Assembly (NCBI RefSeq): GCF_000717345.1 | Contig: NZ_JNZA01000018.1 | Span: 62,001-126,000 of the forward strand | DNA: 64,000 nucleotides | Reading direction: 5' to 3' | Origin: Streptomyces lydicus | GTDB lineage: Bacteria > Actinomycetota > Actinomycetes > Streptomycetales > Streptomycetaceae | Shown here: positions 60,276-64,000 of the stretch, piece by piece | Position numbering within the stretch: the stretch's first letter is position 1 | Layout of the letters: each line of letters starts with the position of its first letter | Notes under the pieces: generated by a model | Told to the model about the DNA's origin: nothing | The model's database searches: none | Seen by the model: only the letters and a program-made list of their open reading frames with translations | Made by a program: the position numbers and the translations under genes

Positions 60276-60653
60276 GACTTCTCCTTCTCGGCTTCTGGTC
60301 GAAGAGGGTTGGGCTACCGGGGCGGTGGATGCTTGGCGGTATCGAGGCCGCCCCGGTAGCCGCTTCAGTGGTGACGCTGGCGTGAGCAGGGAGCGCAGGA
60401 CCACCGCGGCCACGGCCACCGAGACGGCCGAGACGGCGACGGCGGTCAGCAACGCCGTGAGAATCACGCCGCCCACCAGGACGGCCGCCACGACTCCTGC
60501 ACCGACCGAGGGCAGCGAGCGGCGGGGAGCCATCGCGGGCCCGACGGCGTGATGGCAGGAACAGACCGGCGTTCGGACGTGAGTAGCGAGACTTGAACCC
60601 GCGACGTGAGCGGATGGCGTTGGAGCCGTGGGCAGTTGAGGACGAAAGAGCAT
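60276..60653 (-). CDS. SpdD-like mobile element transfer protein (end uncertain)
   Basis: Starts MLFRPQLPTAP at ATG 60653 with AAGGGAG 8 nt upstream, the usual opening of SpdD-type spread proteins. A strong membrane region follows (VGAGVVAAVLVGGVILTALLTAVAVSAVSVAVAAVVL, residues ~50-86). The frame has no stop before the rep gene and stays open to 59844, overlapping rep by ~430 bp in a shadow-like Pro/His/Arg composition. I bound the feature at the rep start; the true C-terminus is unknown. SpdD proteins help plasmid spread between hyphal compartments. Confidence 0.6.
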
Positions 60654-60667
60654 GAGGGCGTCTCCCT

Positions 60668-60862
60668 TCAGTGGTGGGTGCCGTTGACGATCTCGACGCC
60701 GCTGCGGGTGCCGGAGTCGATGGCGGGGGCCAGGAAGGTGCCGGCGAGGTAGAAGCCGAAGAGCGCGATCACGACGACGATCCAGATCCGGACGCCGAGG
60801 AATTTCACGGCTCCCCAGGCGATGAGGCCAAGGACGACGACCAGGGGCAGGTTCACGGGCAT
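60668..60862 (-). CDS. Small AICE membrane protein
   Basis: A 64-residue protein beginning MPVNLPLVVVLGLIAWGAVKFLGV, with two membrane segments (the second IWIVVVIALFGFYLAGTFL) and a polar tail. Similar small membrane proteins lie at this spot in other AICEs, probably among the spread (Spd) functions. GAGCCTCCCC.. on the plus strand gives a GGGGAGG-like ribosome site on the minus. No motif allows a firmer call. Confidence 0.78.
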   Translation of the reverse strand: MPVNLPLVVVLGLIAWGAVKFLGVRIWIVVVIALFGFYLAGTFLAPAIDSGTRSGVEIVNGTHH

Positions 60863-60875
60863 GGGGAGGCTCCTT

Positions 60876-61067
60876 TCAGCGCACCGGGCAGCGGTGTGTA
60901 CGGGCGGCGAGTTGGGCGGCGGCACGGGAGTCGTAATCGACCGCGAAGCCGCAGCGCGGGGCCGTACAGGCAGCGGTGTGCTTCTCGCGGCCCCGGCCGT
61001 CGTAGTAGGTGCCGACCTGAACCGGGCCGAAGCGGATCACGCGACGAAAGCGCGGCTGGGCAGCCAT
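60876..61067 (-). CDS. Small mobile element transfer protein
   Basis: A 63-residue basic protein with RVIRFGPVQVGTYYDGRGREKHTAACTAPRCGFAVDYDSRAAAQLAARTHRC. A CxxxxC pair and a closing HRC suggest a small zinc site. This sequence type is recurrent in AICE transfer regions. It overlaps the next upstream gene by one base (TGATG). Confidence 0.85.
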   Translation of the reverse strand: MAAQPRFRRVIRFGPVQVGTYYDGRGREKHTAACTAPRCGFAVDYDSRAAAQLAARTHRCPVR

Positions 61068-61252
61068 CAGCGGGTCTCCTTCTCGGCGGCGAATTCCGCG
61101 GCGTGGCCGATCAGCCAGGCACGGATCTCGTCGCCCTCCAGGCGGTCGGCGGTGAGGATCACCGGCTCGGCGACGAGCACGGCCTCGGTGAAGCGGTTCT
61201 GGCGGGTGAGTTCAGCTGCGCGCTTGAGGGCGCGGAGCGTAGATCGACGCAA
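61067..61252 (-). CDS. Small helical AICE protein, unknown function
   Basis: A 61-residue protein, mostly helical (RALKRAAELTRQNRFTEAVLVAEPVI, then EIRAWLIGHAAEFAAEKETR). Conserved position between the DUF2637 and transfer-protein genes supports it being real. No domain recognised. Confidence 0.72.
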   Translation of the reverse strand: MRRSTLRALKRAAELTRQNRFTEAVLVAEPVILTADRLEGDEIRAWLIGHAAEFAAEKETR

Positions 61253-61267
61253 AGTGGCTCCTGTTGG

Positions 61268-61915
61268 TCAGGTGAGGTGAGTGGCGATGGCCTCGGCGAG
61301 CGGGGCCGGAACGCCCAGTCGGGCGCGGAGTGTTGCGGTGTCGATGGGTGCTCCCGTGCGGGTGTGGTGCTCGGCGGCGACCTTGCGGGCGTGGGTGATG
61401 AGGGCGGCGGGAACGTGGTCGGTCGGGGGAGAGGGAGGCGCGGGCTCGGCGACGAGTTGGGGCGTTCTCGCGCGGACGGGCGGTTCGACTTCGTGCTCCT
61501 CTTCGGGTGCCGGCGCGTCGTCCGTTTCGGCGATCACGTCCGCGCGATCAGTGGCGGGGCCGTGGGCGAGCAGGGTGCCGCCGAGAAAGGCGGCTGCCGG
61601 CCAGCCGGCCACCAGTACGCGGAGCCAGGGCGGCACGTGGCTGAGGTCGAGGAGTCCTGCGGTGGCGATGTTGGCGCCGAGGCTGGCCGCGAGGGCCACC
61701 AGGAACCACGACCACCCGGCCGCCTTGGACTCTCCGGACCGCAGCCGTTTCCAGGCGGCGACCAGCAGCAGGTCGACGCTCACCGGGTAGGCCCACGCCT
61801 TCCAGCCGTCCTGGCCCGCGGCTACCGCGAGGTCATGCAGGTGCGCGAAGGACAGGGCGGCGGCGATGACCGCTTGGACCAGTACGGCGTCGACACGGAC
61901 GGGCGGCTTGCGCAC
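61268..61915 (-). CDS. DUF2637 membrane protein of the AICE
   Basis: A 215-residue protein with four hydrophobic segments ([84 protein letters not shown]), the DUF2637 layout, and an acidic tail. Such proteins accompany the DNA pump in AICEs and may form part of the transfer pore (inference). The GTG at 61915 has AAGGAGG 6 nt upstream; ATG 61942 is an alternative. Confidence 0.85.
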   Translation of the reverse strand: MRKPPVRVDAVLVQAVIAAALSFAHLHDLAVAAGQDGWKAWAYPVSVDLLLVAAWKRLRSGESKAAGWSWFLVALAASLGANIATAGLLDLSHVPPWLRVLVAGWPAAAFLGGTLLAHGPATDRADVIAETDDAPAPEEEHEVEPPVRARTPQLVAEPAPPSPPTDHVPAALITHARKVAAEHHTRTGAPIDTATLRARLGVPAPLAEAIATHLT

Positions 61916-61997
61916 TGCTCGCCTCCTTCCGGTTTCGGGCATGGCAGGGGTAGGGACTCGGCGTGAAGCGGTCACGCCGGCCGGGGTGAGGAGTGGG

Positions 61998-63371
61998 TCA
62001 GCCGTTGGCGGGGCGAGGCTTGGCCAGGGTGACGGAGAGCGTCACAGGCGGGGGCGGAACGTGGGACCGGAAGGGCTCCAGTGCCGGTACATCAGGTAGG
62101 AGTTCGGCCGTCTCGCGGCAGGTCGCCGCGGCATCGGCGAGGGAGAGGTATGGGGTACGGATACGGATCCAGCCGCCCGAGGTATCGCCGGCCACGGCGA
62201 GGCCCGGTACTTCAGCGGCGATGGTCGAGGCGACACCTACCGCCTCGGGCGCGATATCACCGAGCGCCATCTTCGCCGAGGCTTCGTCGTTGACGCGGTG
62301 GCAGACGCGTCCGGTGAGCTGGGCCCGGAGCATGGTGGCGCCCTTGCCCAGCTCGGCACCGAAGCGTTGGCCGCAGACTTCCAGGTAGATCCCGGCTGCC
62401 CGGCCGAGCTGAGCCAGCCGGTTCAGCTGGGTCACCATCTCGTCGCGCCGCTCCTCGTCCTTTTTGGTCGCCACGAGGAACAGCTCGGCCACCTCGTCCA
62501 CGAACACCACGATCGGGTGTGGGCGTTCACCTTCCGGCAGCCCCCAGACGTCCGAAGTGATCACTTCATCCGGCGTGCTCAACGCGATGCCCTGACGGGC
62601 CTTGATCAGGTCGTACCGGTCCTCCATTTCCTTCACCAGCACGGGCAGCAGGTTCGCCGCTTCGTCCGGATCGGTTGCCAGCGCAGACAGCCGAGAAGCG
62701 AACGGCGACAGCTCCACACCGCGCTTGCAGTCGATCCCGACGAGCGCCACGGGCTGTGTGGCCAGCCCCGTCAGCAGGTTCCGCAGGAACATCGACTTGC
62801 CCGACAGGGTCGCCCCCAGCACCAGTTGGTGAGGGACTGCCCGGTAGTCGCGGACAAACGCGGTGGCGTCCTCCCGAAGTGCCACCGGGACCGTCAGCAA
62901 GTCACTCCCGGTCCGGCGAGGCATCTTCACCTTGCGCAGCACGTCGAAGCCGACCAGCCGCAGTTCAACGACGCCCGGTTCGAGACTTACGACATGCACG
63001 GCATGCACACCCCAGGCATGCCGCAACCTCTCGGACGAAGCCGCCACGTCCGCCGGCTCTTGTCCGGGAGCGAGCCGAATCCGGACGTGTAGGCCCGTAG
63101 AGGTAGGGCGCGGAATGCCCCGCCTCGGCGGCACAGGCCGAACCTCCCGACGCGTGGTTGCCCGCACGGCCAGAGCCCGCAGTCGAGACGGCTCTACGGT
63201 CAGCCCACAGGCGTCCATGGTCGAGCCGTACGAGGTCATCAGCCGGACAACCGACAGCGGAAGCCCCACCGTTGACCAGTAGGCCGCCGGGTGTGCCTTC
63301 CGGGCGTAGGCCGCTCCACCAATGGCGGCGATCGGCGCGCCCAGCTCCATCAGCGTCGTGACGTCAGGCAC
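61998..63371 (-). CDS. traSA: FtsK/SpoIIIE-type DNA translocase (TraB/TraSA-like)
   Basis: A 457-residue motor protein that would pump double-stranded element DNA into the recipient. The N-terminal membrane part is weak (ELGAPIAAIGGAAY and AAYWSTVGLPLSVVRL). Walker A is in LVLGATLSGKSMFLRN, Walker B in PIVVFVDEVAELF, with NRLAQLGRAAGIYLEVCGQR as the sensor region. The start is GTG 63371. It is the only conjugation ATPase, as is usual for AICEs. Confidence 0.9.
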   Translation of the reverse strand: MPDVTTLMELGAPIAAIGGAAYARKAHPAAYWSTVGLPLSVVRLMTSYGSTMDACGLTVEPSRLRALAVRATTRREVRPVPPRRGIPRPTSTGLHVRIRLAPGQEPADVAASSERLRHAWGVHAVHVVSLEPGVVELRLVGFDVLRKVKMPRRTGSDLLTVPVALREDATAFVRDYRAVPHQLVLGATLSGKSMFLRNLLTGLATQPVALVGIDCKRGVELSPFASRLSALATDPDEAANLLPVLVKEMEDRYDLIKARQGIALSTPDEVITSDVWGLPEGERPHPIVVFVDEVAELFLVATKKDEERRDEMVTQLNRLAQLGRAAGIYLEVCGQRFGAELGKGATMLRAQLTGRVCHRVNDEASAKMALGDIAPEAVGVASTIAAEVPGLAVAGDTSGGWIRIRTPYLSLADAAATCRETAELLPDVPALEPFRSHVPPPPVTLSVTLAKPRPANG

Positions 63372-63376
63372 GAATA

Positions 63377-63727
63377 TCAGCTCTCCTGCCCGGCCGGGTA
63401 CGCGCCGGGAGCGACCGCGGCGGCCCGGTAGGCAATGCCGTGACGGGCCTGGCCGTTGAAGACGCTCTCCCAGGGCCGCGCGACCAGGCCCGGCAGGGAG
63501 ACAGGCGCCCCTACGACCAAGCCGTCGGTAACCCCGCTCTCGGGGACGGTCACCGCGATCAGCGACGATTCCCCTTCATCGATGTAGACAACGCCGACCT
63601 TCATCAGCGCTTCGCCGCTCACGGCGTCCTTCGCGATCTCGCCCGTCTTGCGGTCCTTGACCTTGGGCTCCGGCCCCTCGGTCAGCAGGATCGTGGCGGA
63701 CGCGGTCTCGACACGGATTACACGCAC
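63377..63727 (-). CDS. Small AICE protein upstream of the DNA translocase, function unknown
   Basis: A 116-residue protein from GTG 63727 (VRVIRVETASATILLTEG), with AAGGGGAAAT before it. It is rich in beta residues (KVKDRKTGEIAKDAVSGEALMKVGVVYI, then VTVPESGV). Proteins like this head the transfer operons of several Streptomyces AICEs. It is the first gene of the minus-strand operon and lies directly behind the repeat-rich promoter. Confidence 0.8.
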   Translation of the reverse strand: MRVIRVETASATILLTEGPEPKVKDRKTGEIAKDAVSGEALMKVGVVYIDEGESSLIAVTVPESGVTDGLVVGAPVSLPGLVARPWESVFNGQARHGIAYRAAAVAPGAYPAGQES

Positions 63728-63765
63728 AGATTTCCCCTTCGTTGGGTACCTGCCAGTCGACCTGA

Positions 63766-63814
63766 CAGGTTGACTTAGCAAGTTCGAACTAGGGAAGCCA
63801 GGTTGACTTGTCAA
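63766..63814 (-). promoter_or_regulatory. Main AICE promoter with overlapping operators
   Basis: On the minus strand TTGACA (63814-63809) and TAGTTC (63791-63786) are 17 bp apart. Palindrome TTGACTTGTCAA (63803-63814) covers the -35; AGTTCGAACT (63781-63790) covers the -10; CAGGTTGACTT occurs twice (63766 and 63799). The layout points to tight repression of the downstream transfer/replication genes, probably by a GntR-type regulator outside the window. Confidence 0.7.
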
Positions 63815-64000
63815 GTGATTCGACTGGTGCTGCTCAGCGGTCGAGGACTTGGTTCACCGGGCTCCGCGATGAGGAACGGCGAAATGACGGCAGTCGCTTT
63901 CCGGTGCAGTCTGCCTACCTGTCCGGTGCTGCGGATCCACGTGATCGCGGACGCGTAATGGCTGCTGTCGTCGGCCTCCGAGATGGCAGCATGCCGTGTC

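Larger units (their letters stand above)
57421..64000. mobile_element. Actinomycete integrative and conjugative element (AICE), left part
   Basis: From the tRNA-Val 3' end to the window edge: integrase, excisionase, RepSA-like replication initiator, SpdD-like and other small transfer proteins, DUF2637, an FtsK/TraB-type DNA pump and a small upstream protein. This is the gene set and order of pSAM2-like AICEs, which excise, replicate by rolling circle and move double-stranded DNA between mycelia. The right end, including the regulator usually found there, lies outside. Confidence 0.85.

Noticed and set aside
63815..64000. Gene fragment at the right edge
   Set aside because: Frames on both strands are short, with early stops or no recognisable sequence; nothing could be supported.
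1..64000. CRISPR arrays, rRNA genes or insertion sequences
   Set aside because: No regular spaced repeats of CRISPR type, no rRNA signatures, and no transposase outside the AICE integrase were seen.

Overview
This window looks like a chromosomal stretch of a Streptomyces. It has very high GC, many GTG starts with GA-rich Shine-Dalgarno sites, a fasR-fabD-fabH-acpP-fabF cluster in the order known from Streptomyces, DUF3145 and DUF3052 proteins, FasR/PucR and TetR/MerR regulators, and an actinomycete integrative and conjugative element (AICE) next to a tRNA gene. The genus is inferred from gene content. Species cannot be told.

Layout. 1-3449 holds a ribose-type ABC importer (rbsA end, rbsC, rbsB) and ribokinase. 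3891-7698 (minus) holds an ornithine-cyclodeaminase-like gene overlapped by a nitrilase/D-Ala-D-Ala-dipeptidase fusion, then a secreted pyroglutamyl-peptidase relative with Ser at the catalytic Cys position. 7832-15844 holds a Pro-rich zinc-ribbon membrane protein, a TetR/GH3 beta-glucosidase pair, a DUF4097 lipoprotein, galM, an SGNH lipoprotein and DUF3145. 15901-22616 holds a MerR-type promoter driving a beta-hydroxyacid dehydrogenase, the fatty acid synthase cluster with its regulator, and a pirin. 22663-35890 holds a serine hydrolase, a MerR/aldo-keto reductase pair, an acyltransferase, two DUF1023 hydrolases on either side of a two-component system, a TetR/MFS pair and a small secreted I36-type protein. 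35962-40250 holds aceE, DUF3052 and an AhpE-type peroxiredoxin.

40425-49788 is a Ter-type stress island. It has four TerD-family proteins, a TerC/DUF475 membrane protein, and a biosynthetic run made of an HpcH-like lyase, a PRTase-TRSP-StiP-PELOTA fusion and a HAD phosphatase. This run corresponds to the nucleoside-like metabolite pathway predicted for Ter systems. It is the best candidate here for poorly described biology. 49893-57207 adds an O-methyltransferase, an FmdB zinc ribbon, a galactonate-type catabolic set (dehydratase, KDPG-type aldolase, PfkB kinase, GntR regulator) and two membrane proteins.

57349-64000 starts with tRNA-Val(TAC). Beyond its 3' end lies an AICE, cut off by the window end: integrase, excisionase, RepSA-like initiator, SpdD-like and other small transfer proteins, DUF2637, an FtsK/TraB-type translocase, and a promoter dense in repeats that probably controls the leftward transcript. 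All AICE genes from 63727 down to 57523 read on the minus strand in one compact, often overlapping run.

Domain names come from reading motifs in the translations. No database search was run.
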